Shown here one piece after another: positions 8,618 to 17,769 of a stretch of DNA of 64,000 nucleotides. The position numbers were made by a program, and so were the translations under genes. The first letter of the stretch is position 1. Every line of letters begins with the position of its first letter. The notes beneath the pieces are model-generated. The model was given only the letters and a program-made list of their open reading frames with translations. It did no database searches and was not told where the DNA came from. This DNA comes from Halobacillus andaensis (GTDB lineage Bacteria > Bacillota > Bacilli > Bacillales > Halobacillaceae), in the NCBI RefSeq assembly GCF_014636475.1, contig NZ_BMEL01000001.1, forward strand, positions 372,001-436,000, in the 5' to 3' direction.

Positions 8618-9253
8618 ATTACTCATAAGTTTGAGAGTTTAGAAGAAGAAAAGAAAAACAGAATTTTAAATGCCGCTTTTAAAGTATTTGCGGAGAATTC
8701 ATATGAACAAGCTTCAACGAATGCCGTAGTTAAAGAGGCACAAATAGGAAAAGGCATGTTGTTTTATTATTTTAAGAATAAAAAAGCATTATATCGTTAT
8801 CTCGTTGAATATAGTTTTGACTTTATAAAGGAAAAGTACCTCGTGCATATTGATGGAGAAGAAAGAGATCTTATTGAAAGGTTTAGAAAAACAACAATCA
8901 TTAAAATGCAAGCGTTCAGAGAGTTTCCGCATGTTTTTAACTTTATAGGCAATGTTTTAGTAAATGGTGAAGAACAGCTGCCAGAGGGGTTAAAGCCGAA
9001 ATATATAGAACTGCAAAGGCAAGGATTTGCAAAGCTATATGAGAATATAGACTATTCGTTGTTTCGCGATGACATTGACAGAGAGAAGGCCTTTCAACTT
9101 ATTCAATGGTCTATAGACGGTTACCAGGAACATATTAAAGCTAAGTTAAAAGATGAAAATATAACGACCCTGAATATGGATAAATATTGGGAGGAATTTA
9201 ACGAATATTTAGAAGTGTTAAGAACGAGTTTTTATAAAAAAGGGGTGATTTAA
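8618..9253 (+). CDS. TetR-family repressor of the adjacent ABC exporter, apparent ATT start
   Basis: About 211 aa. The N-terminal HTH reads KNRILNAAFKVFAENSYEQASTNAVV (cited in part), then IGKGMLFYYFKNKKALY, the TetR recognition region; the C-terminal ligand domain is divergent. Longer in-frame starts (8495, or ATG 8576 next to the -10) would put the start before or at the mapped promoter. Downstream of the promoter there is no ATG, GTG or TTG before the HTH, but GAAGGGGGT (8602-8610) sits 7 bases before ATT 8618, which would begin the protein at ITHKFESL. The gene ends 1 base before the ATPase gene. Confidence 0.85.
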   Translation: MTHKFESLEEEKKNRILNAAFKVFAENSYEQASTNAVVKEAQIGKGMLFYYFKNKKALYRYLVEYSFDFIKEKYLVHIDGEERDLIERFRKTTIIKMQAFREFPHVFNFIGNVLVNGEEQLPEGLKPKYIELQRQGFAKLYENIDYSLFRDDIDREKAFQLIQWSIDGYQEHIKAKLKDENITTLNMDKYWEEFNEYLEVLRTSFYKKGVI

Positions 9254-9254
9254 A

Positions 9255-10166
9255 ATGTCAGTTCTAAAAACGAATCATTTAACGAAAAAGTATGGTGACT
9301 TTAAAGCGCTTGATGCTGTAAATATTGAAGTGAAAAAAGGAGAAGTTTATGGGTTCATTGGGCCAAACGGGGCGGGAAAATCGACGGCTATACGAGTGCT
9401 GCTTGGCATTTTGAAAGCAACAGAGGGAAGCGCTGAGATTTTTGGTCAAGACGCTTGGAGAGACGCAGTAGAGATTCATAAACGCATTGCTTATGTACCC
9501 GGAGATGTCAACCTGTGGCCGAACTTAACAGGTGGCGAAGTCATAGATTTGTTTATGAAACTACGAGGAAATAAACAAAGCAATTATCGTGAAGAACTTA
9601 TGAAAAGGTTTGATTTGGATCCTACCAAAAAGTGCAGAACGTACTCTAAGGGGAACCGCCAAAAAGTAGCTCTCATAGCCGCCTTTGCATCTGATGCTGA
9701 TTTATATATTTTAGATGAACCTACCTCTGGCCTGGACCCTTTAATGGAACGAGTATTTCAAGAGTGTGTTCTAGAAGTAAAAGAAAAAGGGAAAAGTGTG
9801 TTACTTTCAAGCCATATTCTTTCAGAAGTAGAAAAATTATGTGATCGTATCGGTATTATTCGCCAGGGGAAGATTATTGAAACTGGTACGTTACAAGAAT
9901 TAAGGCATTTAACGAGAACAAATTTATTAGTAGAAACGAGGAATACAATAGCAGGGTTACATCATTTGAAAGGTGTGCATGAGCACGAAGCTGAAGGAAA
10001 CACCCTTCGTTTTCAAGTGGATACAGAAGAGTTGGAGCATGTGATCGCCCATATCGCTCAGTACGGAGTCATAAAACTGGAAAGTGCGCCGCCGACATTA
10101 GAAGATTTATTTATGCGTCATTATGAGGGAATGGAGGATTCATCCGAAAGAGGAGGTGTATCCTAA
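9255..10166 (+). CDS. ABC exporter ATP-binding protein
   Basis: 303 aa. Walker A GPNGAGKST (36-44), a modified signature YSKGNRQK in place of LSGGQ, Walker B YILDEPTSGLDP and the switch histidine SSHILSEVEK are present, followed by a C-terminal domain typical of DrrA-like drug exporters. It energises the permease encoded by the overlapping downstream gene. It starts 2 bases after the TetR stop, with AAAAAGGGGTGA before it, so the three genes form one operon. Confidence 0.92.
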   Translation: MSVLKTNHLTKKYGDFKALDAVNIEVKKGEVYGFIGPNGAGKSTAIRVLLGILKATEGSAEIFGQDAWRDAVEIHKRIAYVPGDVNLWPNLTGGEVIDLFMKLRGNKQSNYREELMKRFDLDPTKKCRTYSKGNRQKVALIAAFASDADLYILDEPTSGLDPLMERVFQECVLEVKEKGKSVLLSSHILSEVEKLCDRIGIIRQGKIIETGTLQELRHLTRTNLLVETRNTIAGLHHLKGVHEHEAEGNTLRFQVDTEELEHVIAHIAQYGVIKLESAPPTLEDLFMRHYEGMEDSSERGGVS

Positions 10167-11770
10167 TGTTACGGAAGTCTCTTGCACAGACGAAGGTTTT
10201 AACTTTTTTTGTTATTCGACGAGATCGTATTCGTATACCAATTTGGATAATTTCCATTGTCGCTTTTACATTATTAGTCGTGCTATCATTTACAAGTTTA
10301 TATGGAACTGAGCAAGAAAGGTTATCTATGGCTGAAACAATGTTGAATCCGGCGATGACGGCTATGGTAGGTATAGGGTATGGATTAGACAATTACACGA
10401 TCGGTGCGATGATGGCCCACCAAATGTTACTTCTAAGCAGTGTCACTGTAGGAATAATGAGTATTCTACTAATAGCCCGCCATACACGTGGCGATGAAGA
10501 GGAAGGGCGGATCGAGCTCATTCGTTCGCTTCCATCGGGAAGACTATCTACTTTATTAGCTTCGGTTATTGTATTGTTTGGTGTGAATGTGCTTCTAGCC
10601 ATGTTATTAGCTGTTGGATTGTTTGCTTCTGGAGTAGATAGTATAGATTTGGAAGGTTCGCTATTGTACGGGGCAGTCATGGGAGCAACAGGCATTTTTT
10701 TCACTGCTGTAACAGCCCTGTTTGCTCAACTGTCTGAATCATCGCGAGGAACAGTCGGTCTATCTATGATTGTTCTTGGAATCGCGTATCTTGTACGTGC
10801 TATTGGGGATGTAAGTAACGAAACCCTATCATGGTTTTCTCCGTTTGGCTGGGTAACTCGTACTGAAACATATGTAACTAACATTTGGTGGCCGCTTTTA
10901 CTATTATTAATGGTTTCTATTGTTCTGTTCGCGGTTGCATTTTATCTTAGCAGCATTCGTGATTTACAGGCTGGCTTTTTGCCTTCAAAACCAGGGAGAA
11001 AACATGCTTCCCCATTTCTGCAGGGGCCAGTAGGGTTAGTAGTCAGGCTCCAACGGACAGCTATTATTTCTTGGGCAATCGGTATGTTTGTGCTTGGTGC
11101 TTCTTATGGGTCTGTGCTCGGTGACCTTGATTCTTTTTTTGAAGAAATAGATATGATGGAAGAGCTGTTACAACCTATATCTGGTGTTTCTTTAACAGAG
11201 CAATTCATTACAATGTTAATGTCAGTGATTGCTATGATCGCTACCATTCCTCCTTTAATGATCCTATTTAGACTTAAGGGGGAAGAAATAAAAAATCGAA
11301 TGGACTCATTTTTAAGTCAATCAATTTCTCGCTATCAATTAGCAGGAAGTTATTTTCTAGTATCTTTAGTCGTAGGTTTCTTCATGCTTTCCTTCGCTGC
11401 TTTAGGTATGGGGAGTGTAGGCACCACAGTCATGAACAATGAAATTACATTATTGACTTTTTATCAAGCTGCAATTGTCTATTTACCTGCTATGTGGTGC
11501 ATGATTGGGTTGGCTGTGCTTTTTGTAGGATTCAAACCTTCCTGGTCCGTTTTGACTTGGTTGTATTTAGGATTCTCTTTTATAGCCGTGTATTTAGGAG
11601 GTTTATTTCAGTTCCCGGAATGGGTGTTGAATTTATCACCTTACGCTCATATCCCTAAACTCCCAGTTGAAGACATGTCCTTTATTCATGTCATTATATT
11701 AATCGTACTTGCATTATTAGTTGCAGCGGCAGGGTTTGTTGGATACAGAAGAAGAGATATAACAGGGTAA
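10166..11770 (+). CDS. ABC exporter permease, polyketide-antibiotic (tetronasin-type) exporter family
   Basis: 534 aa with about twelve hydrophobic segments in two similar halves, as expected for a fused ABC-2 permease of the family annotated as putative exporters of polyketide antibiotics (COG3559-like). The conserved region MSILLIARHTRGDEEEGR followed by ELIRSLP marks this family. ATG 10166 overlaps the ATPase stop by one base (TAATG) behind GAGGAGGTG. It probably exports a hydrophobic toxic compound, with the TetR protein sensing it; the substrate is unknown. Confidence 0.87.
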   Translation: MLRKSLAQTKVLTFFVIRRDRIRIPIWIISIVAFTLLVVLSFTSLYGTEQERLSMAETMLNPAMTAMVGIGYGLDNYTIGAMMAHQMLLLSSVTVGIMSILLIARHTRGDEEEGRIELIRSLPSGRLSTLLASVIVLFGVNVLLAMLLAVGLFASGVDSIDLEGSLLYGAVMGATGIFFTAVTALFAQLSESSRGTVGLSMIVLGIAYLVRAIGDVSNETLSWFSPFGWVTRTETYVTNIWWPLLLLLMVSIVLFAVAFYLSSIRDLQAGFLPSKPGRKHASPFLQGPVGLVVRLQRTAIISWAIGMFVLGASYGSVLGDLDSFFEEIDMMEELLQPISGVSLTEQFITMLMSVIAMIATIPPLMILFRLKGEEIKNRMDSFLSQSISRYQLAGSYFLVSLVVGFFMLSFAALGMGSVGTTVMNNEITLLTFYQAAIVYLPAMWCMIGLAVLFVGFKPSWSVLTWLYLGFSFIAVYLGGLFQFPEWVLNLSPYAHIPKLPVEDMSFIHVIILIVLALLVAAAGFVGYRRRDITG

Positions 11771-11782
11771 GAATTATGAATG

Positions 11783-11822
11783 AACTCGTCATTTTCTAAA
11801 AGGGGAAATGACGAGTTTTTTA
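11783..11822 (+). terminator. Terminator after exporter operon
   Basis: AACTCGTCATTT (11783-11794) pairs perfectly with AAATGACGAGTT (11106 bases offset not needed; arm at 11806-11817), then TTTTTAT. Confidence 0.9.
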
Positions 11823-11838
11823 TTTGACTTTTCACAAG

Positions 11839-11917
11839 TTGTGCATGGACCACAATTGAAAAGGCTTAAGTTTGTGGTATATCCACGTTGTCACCAACTG
11901 ACATTAATCGTTATAAT
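11839..11917 (+). promoter_or_regulatory. putB promoter with two related upstream operator sites
   Basis: TTGTCA (11888-11893), 18-base spacer and TATAAT (11912-11917) form the promoter. Upstream, TTGTGGTATATCCACGT (11872-11888, containing the palindrome GTGG-TATAT-CCAC) and, on the other strand, TTGTGGTCCATGCACAA (11839-11855) share TTGTGGTnnATnCAC. Centres are 33 bp apart. These are candidate sites for the PucR-type activator encoded at 14617. The assignment to that regulator is inference. Confidence 0.6.
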
Positions 11918-11999
11918 TTTCTTAATAGATCAAATACTAAAAAATCTATTGAATAGATCCACATGGTTTTAAATGCATGATAGAAAGGGTGTGGTGATC

Positions 12000-12917
12000 T
12001 TGGAAGCCATAAGTAAGAATTTTTTCTTATACCTTTCCAACAACAAAGTCTTAGATCGTTTAGCGAAGCGATTTGGATCAAGATTTGGGGCTGACAAGAT
12101 TGTAGGAGGAGAAACATTTAGTCAGGCAATACCAATTATAGAACAGCTTAACCATGATGGATTGCAAGTGACGGTTGATCATTTAGGTGAATTTGTTACT
12201 TCAGAAGAAGAGGCTCGTAACCGTGCTGAAGAATGTGTAGAAGCGGTTCAATTGATTGCTGAAAACCAACTGCAGTCAGAGATCTCTTTAAAGCTAACTT
12301 CTTTAGGTCTCGATATCAGTCATCAATTAGTAATCGAAAATATGGAGAAAATCCTCAAAGAGGCTCAAGCACGTGAGGTAACGGTTACAATTGATATGGA
12401 AGACTCATCGAGGTGTGAGTCCACTTTAGAAATTTATAAATCTTTAAAAAAAGATTATTCAAATTTAGGTACAGTTATTCAATCGTACCTTTATCGTTCA
12501 GATTGTGACATTGAGGAACTTCATTCCGTCGACCCATATTTAAGACTTGTGAAAGGCGCCTACAAAGAATCTGGAAAAGTAGCATTTATTGACAAAGAAA
12601 TGGTCGATTCTAATTTAAAACACTTAATTAAGAAAAATTTAAAGAATGGGCATTATACGGCGATAGCTAGTCATGATGATGCGATCATCAATTATACGAA
12701 ACAGCTTGAACGAGAGATGTCTCTCTCTAAAGATCAATTTGAGTTTCAAATGCTTTATGGAATGCGCAATGAAACTCAAAAGCAGCTTGTGAAAGAAGGA
12801 TATACTGTACGTGTTTATCTGCCTTATGGAGAAGATTGGTACGGTTATTTTATGAGACGCTTGGCTGAACGGCCGGCAAATGTTGCTTTTGCTATTAAAG
12901 GTATTTTTAGTAAATAA
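12000..12917 (+). CDS. putB: Proline dehydrogenase
   Basis: 305 aa from TTG 12000; ATG 11973 is in frame but lacks a ribosome site, while AAAGGGTGTGGTGATC directly precedes the TTG. The FAD-dependent TIM-barrel enzyme oxidises proline to pyrroline-5-carboxylate and feeds electrons to quinone. Family motifs visible are [53 protein letters not shown] and the C-terminal RRLAERPAN that binds proline. Length matches monofunctional Bacillus enzymes. The P5C dehydrogenase gene follows 29 bases later. Confidence 0.93.
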   Translation: MEAISKNFFLYLSNNKVLDRLAKRFGSRFGADKIVGGETFSQAIPIIEQLNHDGLQVTVDHLGEFVTSEEEARNRAEECVEAVQLIAENQLQSEISLKLTSLGLDISHQLVIENMEKILKEAQAREVTVTIDMEDSSRCESTLEIYKSLKKDYSNLGTVIQSYLYRSDCDIEELHSVDPYLRLVKGAYKESGKVAFIDKEMVDSNLKHLIKKNLKNGHYTAIASHDDAIINYTKQLEREMSLSKDQFEFQMLYGMRNETQKQLVKEGYTVRVYLPYGEDWYGYFMRRLAERPANVAFAIKGIFSK

Positions 12918-12946
12918 ATTTTAAAATTGGAAAGGGGAATAAAACT

Positions 12947-14494
12947 ATGGTTACACCTTATAAGCATGAACCGTTTACAGATTTTACAATTGAGGAAAAT
13001 AAGAAGGCTTTCGAAGAGGCGCTCAAGCAAGTAAAGCAAGAACTTGGTCAAAAACACGATCTTCTCGTTGATGGGGAAAGAATTCGTACCGATCAAGAAA
13101 TTGTTTCTACTAATCCGGCTAATACAAAAGAAGTAGTCGGAACAGTTTCAAAAGCAAACCAAGAGATAGCTGAAAAAGCCATTCAAGCAGCTGCCACTGC
13201 ATTTGAAGATTGGAGAAAATGGGATGAGCGTGCACGTGCCGAACTACTATTCCGTGCAGCAAGTATTATTCGCCGTCGTAAGCATGAATTCTCAGCTTAT
13301 CTTGTTTATGAAGTAGGAAAGCCTTGGAAAGAAGCCGATGCTGATACTGCTGAAGCAATAGACTTCCTTGAATACTATGGTCGTCAAATGATTGAACTAA
13401 AAGATGGCAAACCTATTGAAAGCCGTGACGGTGAGCAAAACCGTTATATATACACCTCTACTGGTGTAGCTGTTGTTATTCCACCTTGGAACCTGGCATT
13501 TGCTATTATGGCTGGAACAACAGTTGCCCCACTAGTCACAGGAAGCACAGTTGTTATGAAACCGGCCAGTAATAGTCCGGTTATTGCAGCAAAGTTTGTT
13601 GAAGTCTTAGAAGAAGCGGGACTTCCTAAGGGTGTACTAAACTTTGTACCTGGAAGCGGAGGAGAAGTTGGAGATTATTTAGTGGATCATCCAAAAACGG
13701 CCTTAATCTCATTTACTGGCTCCCGCGACGTCGGAACGCGTATTCTTAAGCGAGCGGCAGACATTAAAGAAGGACAGACTCACATTAAGCAAGTCATCGC
13801 TGAAATGGGTGGGAAAGATACTGTAGTAGTTGATAACAAAGCTAACCTTGAAACTGCAGCTGAAGCCATCGTCGTATCTGCTTTTGGATTTTCTGGTCAG
13901 AAGTGTTCTTCCGGTTCCCGTGCAGTGGTGCATGAAGACGTTTACGATGAGCTGCTTGAAATGGTCAAAGAGAGAACAGAAAAATTAACTGTTGGAAATG
14001 CGACAGAAGAAAATGTGTATATGGGTCCTGTAGTAGATCAAGGAGCCTATGATAAAGTAATGAGCTATATTGAAGTTGGTAAAGAAGAAGGAAGACTAGT
14101 TACAGGAGGAAAAGGAGACAATTCTAAAGGGTATTTTATCGAACCAACAGTGTTTGCTGACTTGGCACCTAAATCCCGCATGCAGCAAGAAGAAATTTTT
14201 GGACCGGTTGTATGTTTTACAAAAGCTAAAAACTTTGACGAAGCTATTGAGATTGCCAACAACACAGAATATGGTTTAACGGGTGCTGTCATTTCTGACA
14301 ATCGTGATCACCTAGAAAAAGCGAAACGTGATTTCCATGTCGGTAACCTTTACTTTAACCGTAACTGTACGGGCGCCATTGTAGGATACCAGCCATTCGG
14401 CGGATTTAAGATGTCCGGCACCGACTCTAAAGCTGGCGGACCAGATTATCTTGCCCTTCACATGCAAGCAAAAACTATCTCTGAAATGTATTAA
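12947..14494 (+). CDS. putC: 1-pyrroline-5-carboxylate dehydrogenase
   Basis: 515 aa aldehyde dehydrogenase of the RocA/PutC class. Catalytic residues are E286 (IAEMGGKD) and C320 ([12 protein letters not shown]), the same numbers as in RocA, with the [10 protein letters not shown]-type N-domain segment and the C-terminal [14 protein letters not shown]. It converts P5C to glutamate, completing proline catabolism. AAAGGGG precedes ATG 12947. The context (putB before, a PucR-type regulator after) favours PutC over the arginine-pathway RocA; biochemically they are equivalent. Confidence 0.93.
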   Translation: MVTPYKHEPFTDFTIEENKKAFEEALKQVKQELGQKHDLLVDGERIRTDQEIVSTNPANTKEVVGTVSKANQEIAEKAIQAAATAFEDWRKWDERARAELLFRAASIIRRRKHEFSAYLVYEVGKPWKEADADTAEAIDFLEYYGRQMIELKDGKPIESRDGEQNRYIYTSTGVAVVIPPWNLAFAIMAGTTVAPLVTGSTVVMKPASNSPVIAAKFVEVLEEAGLPKGVLNFVPGSGGEVGDYLVDHPKTALISFTGSRDVGTRILKRAADIKEGQTHIKQVIAEMGGKDTVVVDNKANLETAAEAIVVSAFGFSGQKCSSGSRAVVHEDVYDELLEMVKERTEKLTVGNATEENVYMGPVVDQGAYDKVMSYIEVGKEEGRLVTGGKGDNSKGYFIEPTVFADLAPKSRMQQEEIFGPVVCFTKAKNFDEAIEIANNTEYGLTGAVISDNRDHLEKAKRDFHVGNLYFNRNCTGAIVGYQPFGGFKMSGTDSKAGGPDYLALHMQAKTISEMY

Positions 14495-14509
14495 GAGACA
14501 GGGGTTAAG

Positions 14510-14538
14510 AAGCTCTCCATAACTGGAGAGCTTTTTTT
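14510..14538 (+). terminator. Terminator after putC
   Basis: AAGCTCTCC (14510-14518) pairs with GGAGAGCTT (14525-14533), followed by a long T run. Confidence 0.92.
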
Positions 14539-14562
14539 CTTTTTCTTTCCATCATTAATCGC

Positions 14563-14593
14563 TATAATAATGGGTAACTAGTCACAAAGTGAC
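14563..14593 (+). promoter_or_regulatory. putR promoter -10 and palindrome
   Basis: TATAAT (14563-14568) has only a weak -35. The perfect palindrome GTCAC-AAA-GTGAC (14581-14593) lies at or just after the expected transcription start, between promoter and the putR ribosome site. It could be an operator for autoregulation; the binder is unknown. Confidence 0.5.
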
Positions 14594-14616
14594 GCCTTGG
14601 AAAGGTATGGATTTTT

Positions 14617-15879
14617 ATGGAAGTAAAAGAGTTGATTTTTCAAGTAGACGATGTACACAAAGCTACAGAGCTTATTAGTTCAAGATTAAAAAAACCCGTG
14701 ATTATAGAAAATAAAAACTTTGAACTGATTTCTTACAGCTCTTCTTTTGATGAGTTTGATCAAACACAACAAAAAACGATCCTTTCCAAAAAGTGCCCAA
14801 TCTTTATTATTGACCGTCTTAAAAAAGAAGGGATTGTTCAAAGGTTAGAAAAGAGACCTGACCCCATTAGGGTTCAGCCGATTGAAGAACTTGGTTTTCA
14901 TCAACGAATCGTCATTTCCGCCAAGCATCTTGGACATACGATGGGATATGTTTGGGTGCAAGAATCTGATCGATTATTAAAAGATGACGAGCTTACATTT
15001 TTAGAAGAGATTACGCCTCATATAGGAAAGTTAATTTATGATGTTTATGCCAAGGCTAATGCGAAAGAAGGGCGTAAGGAAGAACTTATTTGGAAAATGC
15101 TTCATCACGAGTATGGCAGTGAGAGTCAGATTCGTCACGATGCATCTTTGGCCAAGCTTCCCTTGCCAGAGCGATTTTCAGTGGCTGTCTTTTCCATCAC
15201 AACACCGAAGCATAAATACATGCTTGATTATTTAGAAAAGGTTATTCAACAATCTCCAGAACGAAAACAACTGCAATATTTGAAAACAGAGTTTCAGATC
15301 ATTATCGTGGTTCTAGGAACAACAGAAGAGGAATTTTCTTCACGCGAAATTGCGAGGAGATTAACTGATGATGTTAAATATGAGACAGGGGAAAAAGAAT
15401 TTTATCATTTTCTCATAGGAGTAGGAAAAGAGTATACGACTCTATACAATTTAAGAAAAAGCTTTTTAGAAGCCTTAGAAGTCATTGAAACAGCAAACTT
15501 TATCACACCTCGACCTGAGTCAATGCCCCGTGAGTTTGCTAAGCTGGGCATTTACCGCTATCTTGCTGCTCTTTATGAAAAAAATAGTTCAGAAGATTAT
15601 TACAGCGAGGATCTGCTTAAACTAATTCAAAATGACACAGAAAAACAAACCAATCTATTACGTACATTAGAAGTCTACCTTGCTAATAATGGCAAAGGGA
15701 AACAAACAGCCACTCAATTGTATATACATCCTAACACGCTTAATTATCGAATCAAACAAATTCAAGAGCTGACGAATATTGATTTTAATGATTTTAATAT
15801 GAAAAGCTATATTTATACTGAACTGCTTCTGCTTAACAACGTGGAGGCTTATTATCAGCGTTATATGGAAGCATTATAA
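14617..15879 (+). CDS. putR: PucR-family proline-responsive activator
   Basis: 420 aa. An N-terminal sensor half (VDDVHKATELISSRLKKPV, a GAF/PAS-like region to about residue 140) is followed by a middle GGDEF-like PucR domain and a C-terminal HTH (LEVYLANNGKGKQTATQLY, HPNTLNYRIKQIQ) typical of PucR activators. Position directly after putBC matches PutR of B. subtilis, which activates putBCP in response to proline. No proline permease (putP) gene is in this cluster. GGAAAGG precedes ATG 14617. Confidence 0.88.
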   Translation: MEVKELIFQVDDVHKATELISSRLKKPVIIENKNFELISYSSSFDEFDQTQQKTILSKKCPIFIIDRLKKEGIVQRLEKRPDPIRVQPIEELGFHQRIVISAKHLGHTMGYVWVQESDRLLKDDELTFLEEITPHIGKLIYDVYAKANAKEGRKEELIWKMLHHEYGSESQIRHDASLAKLPLPERFSVAVFSITTPKHKYMLDYLEKVIQQSPERKQLQYLKTEFQIIIVVLGTTEEEFSSREIARRLTDDVKYETGEKEFYHFLIGVGKEYTTLYNLRKSFLEALEVIETANFITPRPESMPREFAKLGIYRYLAALYEKNSSEDYYSEDLLKLIQNDTEKQTNLLRTLEVYLANNGKGKQTATQLYIHPNTLNYRIKQIQELTNIDFNDFNMKSYIYTELLLLNNVEAYYQRYMEAL

Positions 15880-15907
15880 ATCTTCCTCATGTTTGAGGGG
15901 GATTTTT
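15879..15907 (+). terminator. Terminator after putR
   Basis: ATCTTCCTCA pairs with TGAGGGGGAT (two G-T pairs) around TGTT, followed by TTTT. Confidence 0.7.
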
Positions 15908-15937
15908 CTGTTTTTATAGAAGAAATTACAAAAGTAG

Positions 15938-15995
15938 TGAAACTTTTGTAAGGTTGTCATCGTTATGTAATATAGTATCCATTTCAGTGAAATGG
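15938..15995 (+). promoter_or_regulatory. Sigma-W-type promoter and palindrome upstream of floT
   Basis: TGAAAC (15938-15943), 17 bases, CGTT (15961-15964) resembles the sigma-W promoter (TGAAAC-N16/17-CGTA) that drives floT in B. subtilis. A separate TATAGT (15971-15976) could be a sigma-A -10. Between this and the ribosome site lies a perfect palindrome CCATTTCA-G-TGAAATGG (15979-15995) in the untranslated leader. Confidence 0.65.
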
Positions 15996-16021
15996 AAAGT
16001 AAAAAGAGGAGGGGTTAAAAA

Positions 16022-17503
16022 ATGCTAGAAAGTACTTTATCCGTAATTATTTTAATGATCTTAGGAGTGGTGGCCCTCGCAGGGGGAATCATCACCTTTG
16101 TCATTTTTCGATTGCGTTACAAAACAGCAAGCTCAAATGAAGCATTAATTGTAACAGGGCCAAAGCTTGGTGATCCCGAAAAAGAAAAAAACGTATTTGA
16201 AGATGATAACGGTCGTTCCGTTAAGATCATTCGAGGTGGAGGATATCGCTTACGTATGTTCCAAACGGCTACACCGATCGATTTGACTTCTTTTCAACTG
16301 CAAGTAAACTCAGAAAAAGCATATACGAAAGAGGGAATTCCCGTACGTGTAGCAAGTACTGCGGTCATTAGTATCGGGAGCGAACTGGAAATTATGGCGA
16401 ATTTTGCTGAGAAATTTTTAGGGAAGAAGCAGAATGAACGGGAATCTGAATTGAAAGATGTGTTGAACGGTCACCTTCGTTCAATTATTGCTTCACTTCC
16501 AATCGAAAAAATTTATAACGATTTCAAAGAAGTAAATACACAAGTGAAGAAAATTGCCGAGTCGGATTTAAAGGGAATGGGTTTTGAAATTACGTCGTTT
16601 GCTTTAAATGACGTAGAAGATGTGGATCAAGAGAATGGTTACATAGACGCACTAGGTCGCCCTCATATTGCTGAAGTGCAGAAAAAAGCAAATATGGCGG
16701 AATCTGATGCAACAAAAGAAACTCGCATTTATCATGCAAAAAATGATCAGGAAGCAAAAGATGAAGAAAACCGCCGTCTCACTGCTGTAGCTGAATCTAC
16801 AAATGAAAAAGAAATTAAAGAAGCTGAATTTCAAAAAGAAACAAACCGTGCTAAAGCAAAAGCTGATCAAGCAGGCGAACTTGAAAGACAAAAACTTGCT
16901 CAGCAAATTAAAGAAGAAGAGCTGAAGGTGAAATACATAGAGAAGCAGCGAGCCGTTGAGCTGGAAGAAGAAGAAAACAAACGTAGACGCTCTATCGCCG
17001 ATGCACAAGCTTATGAAGTAACCAAGCGAGCGGAAGCCGAAGCAGATACCGAGCGAATTAAGGGTGAATCTGAAGCGGAGGTCATCCGCCAGCGTGGTAT
17101 GGCAGAGGCTGAATCGAAGGAGCGTATGGCCAAAGCGATGGAACATTATGGCGAAGCTGCGATCATGGAAATGTTGATCGGTGTGTTACCTGACTACGCA
17201 GAGAAGGTTTCAGCGCCGCTGTCACAAATTAAAGACATGCGAGTCATTGATATGGGAGGATCCAATTCTCAAGGCGGATCGGCTAAAGTAGCGAATAGTG
17301 TAACGTCTACGATGTTGGGCATCCAGGAATCTTTGAAAGAAACAACAGGCATGGACTTAAAAGCAATGCTTGAAAGCTATGTATCTCGAGGTCACGTAAA
17401 TAACTTTAGTTCAGAGGCTAACAAGTCGTTCGAAGAAGTCTCATCAACAAAGGAAGAAGATTCACAACCGGATGAAAGTGGTAAAGAAGAAAACCAATCA
17501 TAA
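16022..17503 (+). CDS. floT: Flotillin-like membrane scaffold protein
   Basis: 493 aa. One N-terminal membrane segment (about residues 7-29) is followed by a PHB/SPFH domain (to about 200), then a long Ala/Glu/Lys-rich coiled coil (215-370) and an acidic low-complexity tail ending EEDSQPDESGKEENQS. This is the architecture of FloT/YuaG, which organises functional membrane microdomains. In B. subtilis it is co-transcribed with the NfeD-like yuaF; here no such gene is adjacent. AGAGGAGGGG precedes ATG 16022; a sigma-W-like promoter lies upstream. Confidence 0.93.
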   Translation: MLESTLSVIILMILGVVALAGGIITFVIFRLRYKTASSNEALIVTGPKLGDPEKEKNVFEDDNGRSVKIIRGGGYRLRMFQTATPIDLTSFQLQVNSEKAYTKEGIPVRVASTAVISIGSELEIMANFAEKFLGKKQNERESELKDVLNGHLRSIIASLPIEKIYNDFKEVNTQVKKIAESDLKGMGFEITSFALNDVEDVDQENGYIDALGRPHIAEVQKKANMAESDATKETRIYHAKNDQEAKDEENRRLTAVAESTNEKEIKEAEFQKETNRAKAKADQAGELERQKLAQQIKEEELKVKYIEKQRAVELEEEENKRRRSIADAQAYEVTKRAEAEADTERIKGESEAEVIRQRGMAEAESKERMAKAMEHYGEAAIMEMLIGVLPDYAEKVSAPLSQIKDMRVIDMGGSNSQGGSAKVANSVTSTMLGIQESLKETTGMDLKAMLESYVSRGHVNNFSSEANKSFEEVSSTKEEDSQPDESGKEENQS

Positions 17504-17528
17504 AAAGTAAATTCATTTAAATGTAAAG

Positions 17529-17566
17529 AGCATGTAGTATATCCGTTGTACTACATGCTTTTTTAT
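17529..17566 (+). terminator. Terminator after floT
   Basis: AGCATGTAGTA (17529-17539) pairs perfectly with TACTACATGCT (17549-17559), then TTTTTT. The remaining 200 bases before the next gene hold nothing I recognise. Confidence 0.92.
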
Positions 17567-17769
17567 GATCAAGCTCTGTTAATCGCTATTATTGAGGAAA
17601 AAGCTTATTAGAGATGCTCCTACCGAAAAAAGGTGGCAAGAACCTATAGCGGCATGTATTAAGAATACTCGATATAATCATTTCATAAAAAGCTGTTTCA
17701 AAAAAGTCGTTGAAACTTTTTGAAAGAGAAGACGTAAATAAAAGTAACTTCAAATAAGGACGTGATCAA

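Noticed and set aside
16652-17146. 164-residue minus-strand frame opposite floT
   Set aside because: Its Phe/Cys-rich composition is the complement of the floT coiled-coil Lys/Glu codons; no ribosome site or family resemblance.
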